From Phycisphaeraceae bacterium (lineage in GTDB: Bacteria > Planctomycetota > Phycisphaerae > Phycisphaerales > UBA1924), in NCBI GenBank assembly GCA_007693725.1, contig REDD01000144.1, positions 1 to 55,507 of the forward strand: DNA of 55,507 nucleotides. Reading direction: 5' to 3'. Within the stretch, counting starts at the first letter, position 1, and every line of letters begins with the position of its first letter. Below the pieces are notes generated by a model. The model was not told where the DNA came from and made no database searches. It saw only the letters and a list, made by a program, of their open reading frames with translations. Below are positions 8,845 to 17,346 of the stretch, one piece after another. Made by a program: the position numbers and the translations under genes.

Positions 8845-9516
8845 GTGACGGATGATGAGCGGAGAGCGTGGTCGGGGGAGCGTGTGGAGATGGTGCGTCG
8901 GCAGATCGCCGCGCGGGGTGTGCTGGACGAGCGGGTGCTCGAGGCGATGCGGACGGTGCCGCGTGAAGTGTTCGTGCCTGAGCATGAGCATGAGCGGGTG
9001 TGCATGGATGGGCCGCTGCCGATCGGGCATGGGCAGACGATCTCGCAGCCGTACATCGTGGCGCTCATGCTGGAGTTGCTGGAGTTGAAGCCGAGTGATC
9101 GCGTGCTGGAGGTGGGCTCGGGGTCGGGTTACGCGACCGCTGTGATGAGTCGGCTGGTCCGCTCGGTGGTGGGGATCGAGCGGCATGGGGATCTCGCGCG
9201 GGAGGCATCGGCGCGCCTGGCATCGCTCGGGTACGACACCGCGCGGATCGTGCACGGGGACGGAACGACGGGATGGGCGGAGGGGGCGCCGTACGATGCG
9301 ATTCTGGTCAGTGCCGCGGCGGGGGATGGTGTGCCCGCTGCGCTGCTCGGGCAGTTGGCGGTGGGGGGGCGGTTGATCGTGCCGGTGGTCGTTGATGAGA
9401 AGCGCCAGCGGTTGGTGCGGGTGCGAAGGGTGGCTGGGGATCAGTACAAGCGCGAGGAGTTGGGCGCTGTGTCTTTCGTGCCGTTGGTTGAAGGGATACC
9501 CGAACTCGGCGAGTGA
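8845..9516 (+). CDS. pcm: Protein-L-isoaspartate O-methyltransferase
   Basis: A 223-residue SAM-dependent enzyme that methylates isoaspartyl residues in aged proteins as the first repair step. Motifs are VPREVFVPE, GPLPIGHGQTISQPYIVALM (substrate and cofactor pocket, around residues 55-75), then SAM motif I LEVGSGSGYATAVM, and DAILVSAAAG. Length fits the family (about 210-225). I prefer the GTG at 8845, which has GAGAGG about 10 nt upstream; an ATG at 8794 in the same frame adds 17 unconserved residues. Transcribed alone and divergent from hicB. Confidence 0.93.
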   Translation: MTDDERRAWSGERVEMVRRQIAARGVLDERVLEAMRTVPREVFVPEHEHERVCMDGPLPIGHGQTISQPYIVALMLELLELKPSDRVLEVGSGSGYATAVMSRLVRSVVGIERHGDLAREASARLASLGYDTARIVHGDGTTGWAEGAPYDAILVSAAAGDGVPAALLGQLAVGGRLIVPVVVDEKRQRLVRVRRVAGDQYKREELGAVSFVPLVEGIPELGE

Positions 9517-9519
9517 GAA

Positions 9520-10431
9520 TCAGGCGTATTCGGGGGCGTGGCGCGCGATGACGCGCTGGGCTTGAGCGAGTGCGCTGCTGGAGAGGTAGTCGCGGAAGCC
9601 GCCGGTGATGCCGCGTCGGAGGAGGCGCTTGTTGGGATCGGTGGGGAGGCGGAGGCCGAGTCGGCCCTGGTTTTCGGCATCGCGAAGGGCTTCGAAGCGG
9701 GAAGCGTGGGCGATGCCGGCGACGCGCTGGGCGGTCGCTTCCATGTGGAGGAAATTGAGCAGTCGCCCGATTTCGAGATGCGGATCGGCGTGGAGGTGTT
9801 CGTAGGTGACGATGTGCGAGCTGCCGAAGGTATGTGTCGCGGCGATCCAGTGGTGCTGTGTCGCGGCGAGGGTCGCGAGCCCGGCATGCTCGGTGTCGAT
9901 GAGCGATTCGAGTTCGTGTGATGAGGATGCACCCTCGGAGGCGGGGCGGAGGGCGTATCGGCGGGCGATGATGGTCGTTGCGATGTCGCGCGGGTCGCGG
10001 GTGAGGACGATGACGGGGACTTTGGCGAGCCACGGGAAGGCGCGGGGCATCTGCTCCGGGGTGGACTTCCAGGGGTTGACCTTGCCGTTGGTCGCGACGA
10101 TGCGGGGGAGGCGCGGGTCGATGGTGGTCCAAGAGTCGATGTCGAGGGGCTTGGCGGGGAAGTCGGCGGTCTTGTTGGGGAGCAGGTCGGCGAAGGCGTG
10201 GGCGAGGATGGCACCGAGCCAGGCGCGTCCGGCGCCCGGGAGCGCGAGGATGACCGCCGCGGGGCGACGGAAGGCGCGCGCGACGCGGGTGTCGAGGAAC
10301 GAGGCGCCGACGATGGTGGGTTCCTGGAACGGCGCGAGGCGGAGGTCGAGGTGCTGATGGATGTGATAGACGGGCGTCGCGGGAGTGCGTGGAGGGGTGC
10401 TGGGCACGGGGTTGGAGGGGATCATTGCCAC
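9520..10431 (-). CDS. Sulfotransferase family protein
   Basis: A 303-residue PAPS-dependent sulfotransferase-fold protein. The 5'-phosphosulfate loop reads ALPGAGRAWLGAIL near residue 63-76, the 3'-phosphate motif is VIVLTRDPRDIATTI near 140-154, and the C-terminal segment LLRRGITGGFRDYLSS near 268 corresponds to the RKGxxGDWK region. YEHLHADPHLEIGRLLNFLH near 205 is the usual dimer-side helix. The loop has Gly-Ala where many enzymes have Lys-Ser/Thr, so activity needs checking. The acceptor (carbohydrate, lipid or other) is unknown. Planctomycetes commonly carry many such genes. Confidence 0.75.
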   Translation of the reverse strand: MAMIPSNPVPSTPPRTPATPVYHIHQHLDLRLAPFQEPTIVGASFLDTRVARAFRRPAAVILALPGAGRAWLGAILAHAFADLLPNKTADFPAKPLDIDSWTTIDPRLPRIVATNGKVNPWKSTPEQMPRAFPWLAKVPVIVLTRDPRDIATTIIARRYALRPASEGASSSHELESLIDTEHAGLATLAATQHHWIAATHTFGSSHIVTYEHLHADPHLEIGRLLNFLHMEATAQRVAGIAHASRFEALRDAENQGRLGLRLPTDPNKRLLRRGITGGFRDYLSSSALAQAQRVIARHAPEYA

Positions 10432-10485
10432 GGGTGAATGGTAGGTGGGTCGGCGTGCGAGGAAGCCGGGGTGAGCGGGAGGGCG

Positions 10486-10908
10486 TCAGAGGGCGGCGCG
10501 GATGGCCTCGGAGAGCGCCTCGGCTTGTTCCTGAGGGAGTTTTCCGGACTCCCACTCGATGCCGAGCCCCTGCTGGCCGGTCGGGGCCTCGGGGAAGCGG
10601 GGGATGATGTGGAAGTGGACATGGAAGACGGCCTGATGGGCGGCGGGGCCGTTGTTCTGGAGGATGTTGTAGTCGGTGCACCCGGTGGCCTTGACGATGG
10701 CACGGCAGAGGCGCGGGAGGATCCGCCCGATCGCGGCGGCGGACTCATCGGAGAGTTCGGCGAGGGTCGCCTTGGCCTCCTTGGGGATGACGAGGGTGTG
10801 GCCCTTGGAGAGGGGGCCGATGTCGAGGAAGGCGAGGACGAGGTCGTCCTCGTAGATGCGGTGGCAGGGGATCTCGCCGGCGATGATCTTGGAGAAGATG
10901 GTGGGCAT
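10486..10908 (-). CDS. HIT-family nucleotide-binding hydrolase
   Basis: A 140-residue histidine-triad protein (HinT-like). It begins MPTIFSKIIAGEIPCHRIYEDD and has the hallmark HVHFHIIPR near residue 97-105, giving the HxHxHxx triad. Such enzymes cleave purine nucleoside phosphoramidates or acyl-adenylates. The open frame reaches much further upstream but that portion overlaps the transporter gene; the ATG at 10908 matches the family start. It follows the queuosine-precursor transporter by 19 nt, and the two probably share a transcript. Confidence 0.92.
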   Translation of the reverse strand: MPTIFSKIIAGEIPCHRIYEDDLVLAFLDIGPLSKGHTLVIPKEAKATLAELSDESAAAIGRILPRLCRAIVKATGCTDYNILQNNGPAAHQAVFHVHFHIIPRFPEAPTGQQGLGIEWESGKLPQEQAEALSEAIRAAL

Positions 10909-10927
10909 GCCCTGAGGATATCGCGCG

Positions 10928-11806
10928 TTACCCGACTCCGGCCTCGACTGCGGCGGGTCCGCCTGGATGCGGCACGGCGCTGGGCGGCGGGAGGCGGAGA
11001 TAGCGGGCCAGGCGGAAGGCGCCGAGGTAGAAGGGGATGGTGTCGACGAGCGCGCAGAGCATCTTGAAGAGGTAGCCGGTGGCGATGAAGAGCAGCAGTT
11101 GGGGCCAGAGGGCGTGGTCGTCGGCGATGGGGAGGGCGCGGGCGTAGAAGTGGGTGATGAGAATGACGGCGGTGGTGTCGACGAGTTGTGAGACGAGGGT
11201 GGAGCCGTTGTTGCGGAGCCAGAGGTGTCGGCCGCGTGTGAGTTTCTTCCAGAAGTGGAAGACATGGACATCGACGAGTTGCGCGACGAGGTAGGCGATC
11301 ATGGAGGCCGCGACGGCTCCGAAGGCGAGGGTGCGGACCTCGAAGAAGACGGGGAGCCGTCCGGCCTCATCGACTGCGATGGCCCCGGTATCGGGGTTGA
11401 TGGCTTCGAAGCCGGGGAGGACGCCGCCGATCCAGAGGATGGTGACGACCCAGATGTTGAGGAGGAAGCCGGTCCAGACGACCTGGTTGGCGCGTTTGCG
11501 CCCGTACAACTCGCAGATGAAGTCGGTGCAGAGGAAGGTGATGGGGTAGGGGAGGACGCCGACGGCGATGGCGAAGACGAGCTTGAAGCCCCAGAGGGTG
11601 GCGGTTTCGCCGGTGTCGTCGGTGATCTCGAAGAGCTTGATGAAGCGGGTGATGCCCAGGATGTTCAGCATCGCCAGCGTGCCGAGGAAGATGCCGGAGA
11701 AGATGAGGAAGGTGCGCTCGCGCCGGTTGTGGAGGACGGCTTCGGAGAGTTCTGGGAGGTCGTCGTAGCGGTGCTGGAGTGAGGGGAGGGGGGCGTGGTG
11801 GGACAT
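10928..11806 (-). CDS. yhhQ: Queuosine precursor transporter (YhhQ/QPTR family)
   Basis: A 292-residue membrane protein of the DUF165/YhhQ family that imports queuosine precursors such as preQ0 or preQ1. Six or so membrane segments are visible, with the family signature PITFLCTDFICELYGRKRA near residue 100-120 and AQLVDVHVFHFWKKL near 188, then NNGSTLVSQLVDT near 212-224. The N-terminus has about 30 extra soluble residues and the C-terminus a Pro/Gly-rich tail. The HIT gene follows closely. Confidence 0.88.
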   Translation of the reverse strand: MSHHAPLPSLQHRYDDLPELSEAVLHNRRERTFLIFSGIFLGTLAMLNILGITRFIKLFEITDDTGETATLWGFKLVFAIAVGVLPYPITFLCTDFICELYGRKRANQVVWTGFLLNIWVVTILWIGGVLPGFEAINPDTGAIAVDEAGRLPVFFEVRTLAFGAVAASMIAYLVAQLVDVHVFHFWKKLTRGRHLWLRNNGSTLVSQLVDTTAVILITHFYARALPIADDHALWPQLLLFIATGYLFKMLCALVDTIPFYLGAFRLARYLRLPPPSAVPHPGGPAAVEAGVG

Positions 11807-11888
11807 CGCTGGAGTTCCGGCGGGGTGCGTGTGGGGCGATGGTAGGGCTTCGCGGGGAGATTGCCGGTGGATGGGGGTGTGGGCGGAT

Positions 11889-12119
11889 TCAGCGGTCGAG
11901 AAGCTCGCAGAACTGCTCGACGGTGAGATCGGCCTGACGGATGATCGCGCGGAGGGTGCCGGGCGCGAGTTCCTTGTGGAGCGGGACGACGATCAGGCGA
12001 CGGGGCGGGCCGGGGTTGACCAGTGAGACATGGCTGCCCCGTTGCTTGCGAACGCTGTACCCGGCGCGTTCCAAGGCGGCGACGGTTTGTTTCCCACTGA
12101 TGACAGGAAGTTGTGCCAT
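11889..12119 (-). CDS. hicA: HicA-like toxin (module 2)
   Basis: A 76-residue YcfA/HicA protein: MAQLPVISGKQTVAALERAG, then QRGSHVSLV with the conserved His near residue 29, and VVPLHKELAPGTLRAIIRQA. This is the canonical small HicA form, more typical than module 1. The start at 12119 matches the family. It follows its hicB by 115 nt, an unusually wide gap that carries palindromic sequence (12168-12187). Confidence 0.88.
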   Translation of the reverse strand: MAQLPVISGKQTVAALERAGYSVRKQRGSHVSLVNPGPPRRLIVVPLHKELAPGTLRAIIRQADLTVEQFCELLDR

Positions 12120-12167
12120 GCGACGAGCGTACCCACCATCTCGTGGGCCGTAACAAAACGACAGATC

Positions 12168-12187
12168 GTCCACACAGAGTTATGGAC
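12168..12187. promoter_or_regulatory. Inverted repeat in the hicB-hicA gap
   Basis: GTCCA (12168-12172) and TGGAC (12183-12187) form an inverted repeat with a 10-nt centre. A DnaA-box-like nonamer TTATTCACA (one mismatch to TTATCCACA) follows at 12211-12219. It could be an operator or promoter element for separate hicA expression; this is inference from sequence only. Confidence 0.3.
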
Positions 12188-12234
12188 ACACGCCGCGCGC
12201 AGGCGACAGGTTATTCACATTCGGGGGCGGGGGT

Positions 12235-12462
12235 TCAGGCGGCGGTCGACACATCCACGACCTCGGCGGTCATGGGGTCTTCGGGGACGGGCCAGCCCTC
12301 GGCCTTGGCCGTCTCGATCCAGAGTTCGATGGCCTCGCGGATGTTGGCGAGTGCTTCCTCGCGGGATGTGCCCTGAGAGAGGCAGCCGGGGAGCGAGGGA
12401 ACCTCGACGATCCAGAAGCCGTCTTCACCTTGGTGCAGGATGACTTGTCGTGCTTGCTGCAT
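12235..12462 (-). CDS. hicB: HicB-like antitoxin (module 2)
   Basis: A 75-residue HicB-fold antitoxin: VILHQGEDGFWIVEVPSLPGC, then SREEALANIREAIELWIE. It is strikingly similar to the HicB at 8.5 kb (shared EVPSLPGC and REEAL-NxR-AI cores) and likewise lacks a DNA-binding C-terminus. The start may be at 12462 or the ATG at 12474; only about 16-28 nt separate it from the divergent mutL start, so each promoter must lie partly inside the other gene. Confidence 0.85.
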   Translation of the reverse strand: MQQARQVILHQGEDGFWIVEVPSLPGCLSQGTSREEALANIREAIELWIETAKAEGWPVPEDPMTAEVVDVSTAA

Positions 12463-12490
12463 GCGTCTGATCATAGACTGACACGAAATC

Positions 12491-14434
12491 ATGACTCAGG
12501 CCAGCCCGATTCAATCCGAAATCCGTGTGCTCCCGGCTCTGGTGGTGGATCAGATCGCCGCGGGAGAGGTGGTGGAGCGTCCGGCCTCGGTGGTGAAAGA
12601 GCTGCTGGACAACGCGATCGATGCCGGTGCGGGGCGGATCACGGTGGAGCTGGAGAAGGGGGGCATCGAGCTGGTGCGGGTGGCGGATGACGGGGCGGGG
12701 ATCGCGCCGGGGCAGTTGGGGCTGGCGGTGCATCCGCACGCGACGAGCAAGATCCGCTCGACGGAGGACCTGGACCGGATCGCGACGATGGGGTTCCGGG
12801 GCGAGGCGCTGGCGTCGATCGCCTCGGTGTCGCGGCTGAGCATCCGGTCGCGGGCGCGGGGCGAGGATGGCGCGAGCGTGATCGAGGTGGAGGGCGGGAG
12901 TGCGAGCGCGGTGCGTCCGGATGCGGGGCCGGTGGGGACGGTGGTGACGGTGCGGAATCTGTTTTTCAACACGCCGGCGCGCCGGAAGTTTCTCAAGACG
13001 CCGACGACGGAGCAGGGGCACTGCGTCGATCTGGTGCGGGCGCTGGCGCTCAGTCATCCGGCGATCGGGTTTGTGGTGCGGTGCGACGGGCGGGTGGTGC
13101 TGGATGTGCCATCGGGGCAGGCGGTGCGGGAGCGGGCGTTCGCGATCCTCGGGCGGGAGATGGAGACGCAGTATGTGGAGGTGCACGCGGATCGGTTCGA
13201 TGATGCGCGCGGGATCGCGTTGTGGGGCTTGGCGGGGCTGCCGGTGCTGGCGCGACCGACAGCGCGGTGGCAGCATCTTTTTCTGAATGGGCGTCCGATC
13301 CGGGATCGGACGGTGCAGCACGCGCTGCGTGAGGCGTATCGGGGGCTGATCGAGCCGGGGCGACAGCCGGCAGCGCTGCTGATGCTGGAGATGGATCCGG
13401 GGGCGGTGGATGTGAATGTGCATCCGGCGAAGGCGGAGGTGCGCTTCCGGGATTCGGGGATGGTGCACAAGGCGGTGTACATGGCGGTGCGCGAGGCGCT
13501 GCGGAGCACCGATCTGACAGCGCGTGAGGACGCGCAGCGGTTTCGCTTCGAGCCGGTGGTGAATGGTGGAGCGGCGGCAACCGGGAAGAGCGCGGTCGGG
13601 GAGCGTTTCGCGGAGTACTTCGAGCGGCTCGTGCCGGATGCGGGAACAAAGAACTTCGATTACGAGGGCATCAAGCGCACGCTGGAGGAAGAGCGGGCCC
13701 AGATCGAGCGCGAGAACGCGCGGCTTGAGGACGAGCGGCGACGGATCGCGGCGAGTGCGCCGGATGCTCCCGAGGGCGCGCGGGCGCGGACGCCGGACAT
13801 GGCGGGGCAGCACGGCTTGGTGGAGATGCGTCCGGGGGGGCGGATCCTGCAGGTGCACAACTCGTTTCTGGTGACGCAGGATGATCAGGGGATGGTGATC
13901 ATCGATCAGCACGCGCTGCACGAGCGCGTGATGTACGAGAAGATCAGCGATCGGCTCGCGGCGGGGGCGCTGGAGAGCCAGCGGCTGCTCGTGCCGGAGA
14001 TCTTCGAGGCGTCGAGCGCCCGGATCGAACTGCTGGAGCCGCTGTCGGGGTTGCTGGAGCGGTTGGGGATCGACGCGACGCCGGCGGGGCCGCACTCGGT
14101 GAGCGTGCATGCCTTCCCGACTTTTCTGTTCGACAAGAAGGTGGAGCCGGGGGCGTTCGTCGGCGAGTTGCTGGAGCGCGCGGAGGCGGACGGCTGGGAC
14201 CGGACGATGGAGGGCGGGAGCGATTCGGCCCGCGAGGAGTTGCTGCACGAGATCGTGGACATGATGTCGTGCAAGGCGGCGATCAAGGCGGGCGATCGGC
14301 TCAGCGAACAGGAACTGGACGAACTGCTCGCGATGCGCGAGCGGGTCGAGCGGTCGAGCAACTGTCCGCACGGCAGACCCACGGCGATCCGGCTGACGAT
14401 CCGCGAGTTGGAGCGTCAGTTCGGGCGGTCGTGA
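12491..14434 (+). CDS. mutL: DNA mismatch repair protein MutL with endonuclease motif
   Basis: A 647-residue MutL. The GHKL ATPase is N-terminal: QIAAGEVVERPASVVKELLDNAIDAG (motif I, partial), DDGAGI (motif II) and GFRGEALASIASV (motif III). A charged linker lies near residues 400-450 (TLEEERAQIERENARLEDE). The C-terminal dimerisation domain has DQHALHERVMYE near residue 471, the metal-binding DQHA(X)2E(X)4E endonuclease motif, and CPHGRPT near 625. Nicking MutL proteins belong to methyl-independent mismatch repair, so strand choice probably does not use Dam methylation. mutS is not in the window. Confidence 0.96.
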   Translation: MTQASPIQSEIRVLPALVVDQIAAGEVVERPASVVKELLDNAIDAGAGRITVELEKGGIELVRVADDGAGIAPGQLGLAVHPHATSKIRSTEDLDRIATMGFRGEALASIASVSRLSIRSRARGEDGASVIEVEGGSASAVRPDAGPVGTVVTVRNLFFNTPARRKFLKTPTTEQGHCVDLVRALALSHPAIGFVVRCDGRVVLDVPSGQAVRERAFAILGREMETQYVEVHADRFDDARGIALWGLAGLPVLARPTARWQHLFLNGRPIRDRTVQHALREAYRGLIEPGRQPAALLMLEMDPGAVDVNVHPAKAEVRFRDSGMVHKAVYMAVREALRSTDLTAREDAQRFRFEPVVNGGAAATGKSAVGERFAEYFERLVPDAGTKNFDYEGIKRTLEEERAQIERENARLEDERRRIAASAPDAPEGARARTPDMAGQHGLVEMRPGGRILQVHNSFLVTQDDQGMVIIDQHALHERVMYEKISDRLAAGALESQRLLVPEIFEASSARIELLEPLSGLLERLGIDATPAGPHSVSVHAFPTFLFDKKVEPGAFVGELLERAEADGWDRTMEGGSDSAREELLHEIVDMMSCKAAIKAGDRLSEQELDELLAMRERVERSSNCPHGRPTAIRLTIRELERQFGRS

Positions 14435-14446
14435 GGGGGCCGGGGC

Positions 14447-15760
14447 TCACTCAAAATTGTCCGCCTCGGGCATGGCGAGCGAAGCGATGACACCCAGCAG
14501 ACTGCACGCCGCGAGCGCGCCGATGGTGATGCGAACCCCCGCGAATTCCGCGAGCAGCCCGAAGAGCCCGGCAACGAAGATGAGCAGGCCGATGGAGGTG
14601 TTGGCGACCGCGACATACAGGGGGCGCTCGGTCTCCGGCGCGGCATCGACGATGTAGGTCTTGCGACCGAGGCGTGCGCCCGCGTAGGCGACGCCGAGGA
14701 GGAAGAGCAGGGGCGAGAAGGTCCATGCGTTCTGCCACTCGTCGGGAAGCAGTGTGATCGCGATCGCGCCGAACGAAGCGAGCGTTGCGAGCAGACCGGA
14801 GGCGGCCATGACCAGTCTTGCCGAAGCGTCCGCGAAGCGACCCCAGACGGGGCTGGCGACGATCTGTGCGAATGCGTTGGCGATGATGAAGATGCCGAGT
14901 GAGCTGATGGTCGCTCCGGGGAGGTCGCGGGCGAGCAGTGCGTAGAAGGGGAGCGCGAGGGGGATGCTCAGGAGCAGGGCACGGGCGTAGAGGAATCGGC
15001 GGAGTCCTCGGGATGCTCGGAGCAGGTGGAGGCCGTGGCGTGCCTCGGCGATGGCGTTGCGTCCGCCCTGTGTCGCGCCGGCGGGCTCGATCATGATGGC
15101 GAAGATCAGCGATGCGCCGAACCAGAGTGCGGAGGCGATGGCGACGAGCAGGATGTAGACGCCGGTGTCCGCATCGTCCTTGACGAACAGACGCAGCAGG
15201 AGTCCGGCCCCGAGGGTGAGGATGCCGCCGATGGTGCTGCGGAGGGCGAGCAGTCGGCCGCGTCTGCCCTTGGGGATGGTCTTGGCCATGACCTCCTTGA
15301 AGGCGATGGAGCCGACGCCCGAGGCGATGCTGAAAATCCCGAGCAGAACGAGGATTGCCAATCCGGCGCCGGTGGGGGGGAGCAGTGCGACGGCGGGGAG
15401 CATGAGCGCGAGCGCAGCGCTCTGGGTGATGCCCGCCGCGACCCAGAACCACTTCCGGATGGCAAATGCGCGGATGCGCGAGGAGACGACGAGCTGCGGC
15501 AGCAGCGATCCCGAATCCTTGATCGGGATCAGCCATCCCGCGATTGCGGTGGGGGCGCCGATCGAGGCCAGCAGCCACGGAAGGACGAGCCCGGGGCTGG
15601 CGATCTGCTCCGCGAGCTTGGTCAGTGCGCCGTTGCCGGTGTTGAGGAAGAAGTTGCGGGGGACTTCCTTGCACGCCTCTTCCGGAATCGCGAGGCACGA
15701 GCGGTCGTCATCCTCGGTGATGAACTCGTAGGCCCGGTCGAGTGGCGTCCTCTCGGTCAT
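14447..15760 (-). CDS. MFS-type transporter, substrate unknown
   Basis: A 437-residue polytopic membrane protein with roughly twelve hydrophobic segments, starting about residue 50 after an acidic, Cys-containing N-terminus. Between the second and third segments is ISSRIRAFAIRKWFW-type loop chemistry, and the loop TIPKGRRGRLLALRSTIGG near residue 165 fits the MFS signature loop; VWGRFADASARL near 305 is the matching loop in the second half. No substrate-specific motif is recognised. Convergent with mutL and divergent from the AAA ATPase. Confidence 0.75.
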   Translation of the reverse strand: MTERTPLDRAYEFITEDDDRSCLAIPEEACKEVPRNFFLNTGNGALTKLAEQIASPGLVLPWLLASIGAPTAIAGWLIPIKDSGSLLPQLVVSSRIRAFAIRKWFWVAAGITQSAALALMLPAVALLPPTGAGLAILVLLGIFSIASGVGSIAFKEVMAKTIPKGRRGRLLALRSTIGGILTLGAGLLLRLFVKDDADTGVYILLVAIASALWFGASLIFAIMIEPAGATQGGRNAIAEARHGLHLLRASRGLRRFLYARALLLSIPLALPFYALLARDLPGATISSLGIFIIANAFAQIVASPVWGRFADASARLVMAASGLLATLASFGAIAITLLPDEWQNAWTFSPLLFLLGVAYAGARLGRKTYIVDAAPETERPLYVAVANTSIGLLIFVAGLFGLLAEFAGVRITIGALAACSLLGVIASLAMPEADNFE

Positions 15761-15819
15761 GGCGGGAAGTTAGCGGGTTCGGGGTGTGTAGGCGGCGTGA
15801 GTCGGGTACCTTGAGTGTC

Positions 15820-17334
15820 GTGAACGGGCCGAAGCAGATCACACCCGGGGAGCGGTTCCTGCAGCTTCTGCGGATGAGGCATCGTTGCATCATGATTTCG
15901 ACGCTCGAAGAGCATTTCGCTCTCGATATTGTTCGAGATGCGGCGATGTCGCTCGGGAAGTCGCTGCGGATCTGGTCGGCGGTTGAGGGCGTACGTGAGG
16001 GGCTGCTGGAGGGCGCGGTAGGGCAGTCGCAGACGGAGAACGCCGCGGCGGGGTTGTACGCGATGGCGCGTGATGAGCGGGCCGAGTTGTGCGTGTGCCT
16101 GGATCTCGCGCCGCACCTGACGGCCGATCCGCGTGCGCTGCGCGCGTGCCGCGAATTGATCGAGCGGCTTGCGGCCCGGAACGGCCATCTCGTCCTGATC
16201 GATTTCGATGTGTCGCTGCCGGCAACGATCAGCGCCCAGAGCACGCCCTTCGAGATCCCGTTGCCGGAGGAGGATGAGATCGAGCATCTGGTGCGTCGGA
16301 CCCTCCAGCGGATCAATCGTGAGACCCCGGTCGATGCCAGGATCGCGACGCGCGATCTGAATCGTTTCATCCGTGCCCTCCGGGGATTGACACGGCGGCA
16401 GGTGGAGCAGGTCGTGACCGAGGCGGTGCTCCGGGACGGTCGATTCTGCATCGACGACATGGACATCGTTCTGGATCGCAAGCGAGCGATGATGTCCGAT
16501 TCCGGCGTGTTGCAGTTTGTCAACACGCCCGCGGATCTGTCGGAGATTGCCGGATTGCGCCGGCTGAAGGCGTGGCTTGCTCGACGCGAGCACGCACTGA
16601 CGGACGAGGCGAGGGGATTCGGCATCGATCCGCCGCGCGGCGTGCTGATGCTGGGTGTGCAGGGCACGGGCAAGTCGCTGTGCGCGAGAGCGATCGCTTC
16701 GGCGTGGAAGCGGCCTTTGCTGCGCCTCGATCCGGGCACTCTGTACGACCGTTACATCGGCGAATCCGAGCGTCGGTTGCGCCATGCGCTCCAGCAGGCG
16801 GAGGCATTGTCGCCTTGTGTGCTGTGGATCGACGAAATCGAAAAGGGGTTTGCCGCGGCGGCGAGCCAGAGCACGGATGGCGGGTTGAGCCAGCGGATGT
16901 TCGGTGCGCTCCTGACATGGATGCAGGAGCACCGCGCCCCGGTGTTCATCGTCGCGACGGCGAACAACATCGATGCATTGCCGCCGGAGCTTCTGCGCAA
17001 GGGGCGTTTCGATGAGATCTTCTTCGTGGATCTCCCCGATGAGGAGGTGCGCCGAGAGATCTTCGCGATCCATCTGCAGAAGCGCGGGCGAGATCCGGTC
17101 TCGCTCGGGATCGATCTGGATGTGCTGGCCTCGGCGAGCGGAGGGTTTTCCGCTGCGGAGATCGAGCAGGGCGTGATCAGTGCCCTGCACGAGGCCTTTG
17201 CATCGGGTGGAGAGGTGACGACCGACTCGCTGCGGGCGTGCATCGAGGGTTCGCCGCCGCTGAGCGTCACCGCCGCGGAGCGTGTGGGCGCCTTGCGTCG
17301 GTGGGCGGTGGGCCGGTGTGTGCCCGCGGATTGA
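15820..17334 (+). CDS. Ycf46-like AAA ATPase
   Basis: A 504-residue ATPase resembling the cyanobacterial/plastid Ycf46 family. The N-terminal half (about 1-220) contains a non-ATPase region with the segment RHRCIMISTLEEHFALDIVRD. The C-terminal AAA module has Walker A GVQGTGKS near residue 281, Walker B LWIDEIEK near 338, ATANNIDALPPELLRKGRFDE near 383 with the arginine finger region, and a small helical lid. Ycf46 proteins are reported in carbon-use regulation in cyanobacteria, but no role is known here. The GTG at 15820 is chosen because an ATG at 15742 would overlap the divergent MFS gene. Confidence 0.8.
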   Translation: MNGPKQITPGERFLQLLRMRHRCIMISTLEEHFALDIVRDAAMSLGKSLRIWSAVEGVREGLLEGAVGQSQTENAAAGLYAMARDERAELCVCLDLAPHLTADPRALRACRELIERLAARNGHLVLIDFDVSLPATISAQSTPFEIPLPEEDEIEHLVRRTLQRINRETPVDARIATRDLNRFIRALRGLTRRQVEQVVTEAVLRDGRFCIDDMDIVLDRKRAMMSDSGVLQFVNTPADLSEIAGLRRLKAWLARREHALTDEARGFGIDPPRGVLMLGVQGTGKSLCARAIASAWKRPLLRLDPGTLYDRYIGESERRLRHALQQAEALSPCVLWIDEIEKGFAAAASQSTDGGLSQRMFGALLTWMQEHRAPVFIVATANNIDALPPELLRKGRFDEIFFVDLPDEEVRREIFAIHLQKRGRDPVSLGIDLDVLASASGGFSAAEIEQGVISALHEAFASGGEVTTDSLRACIEGSPPLSVTAAERVGALRRWAVGRCVPAD

Positions 17335-17346
17335 GGGCTGCTGGGG

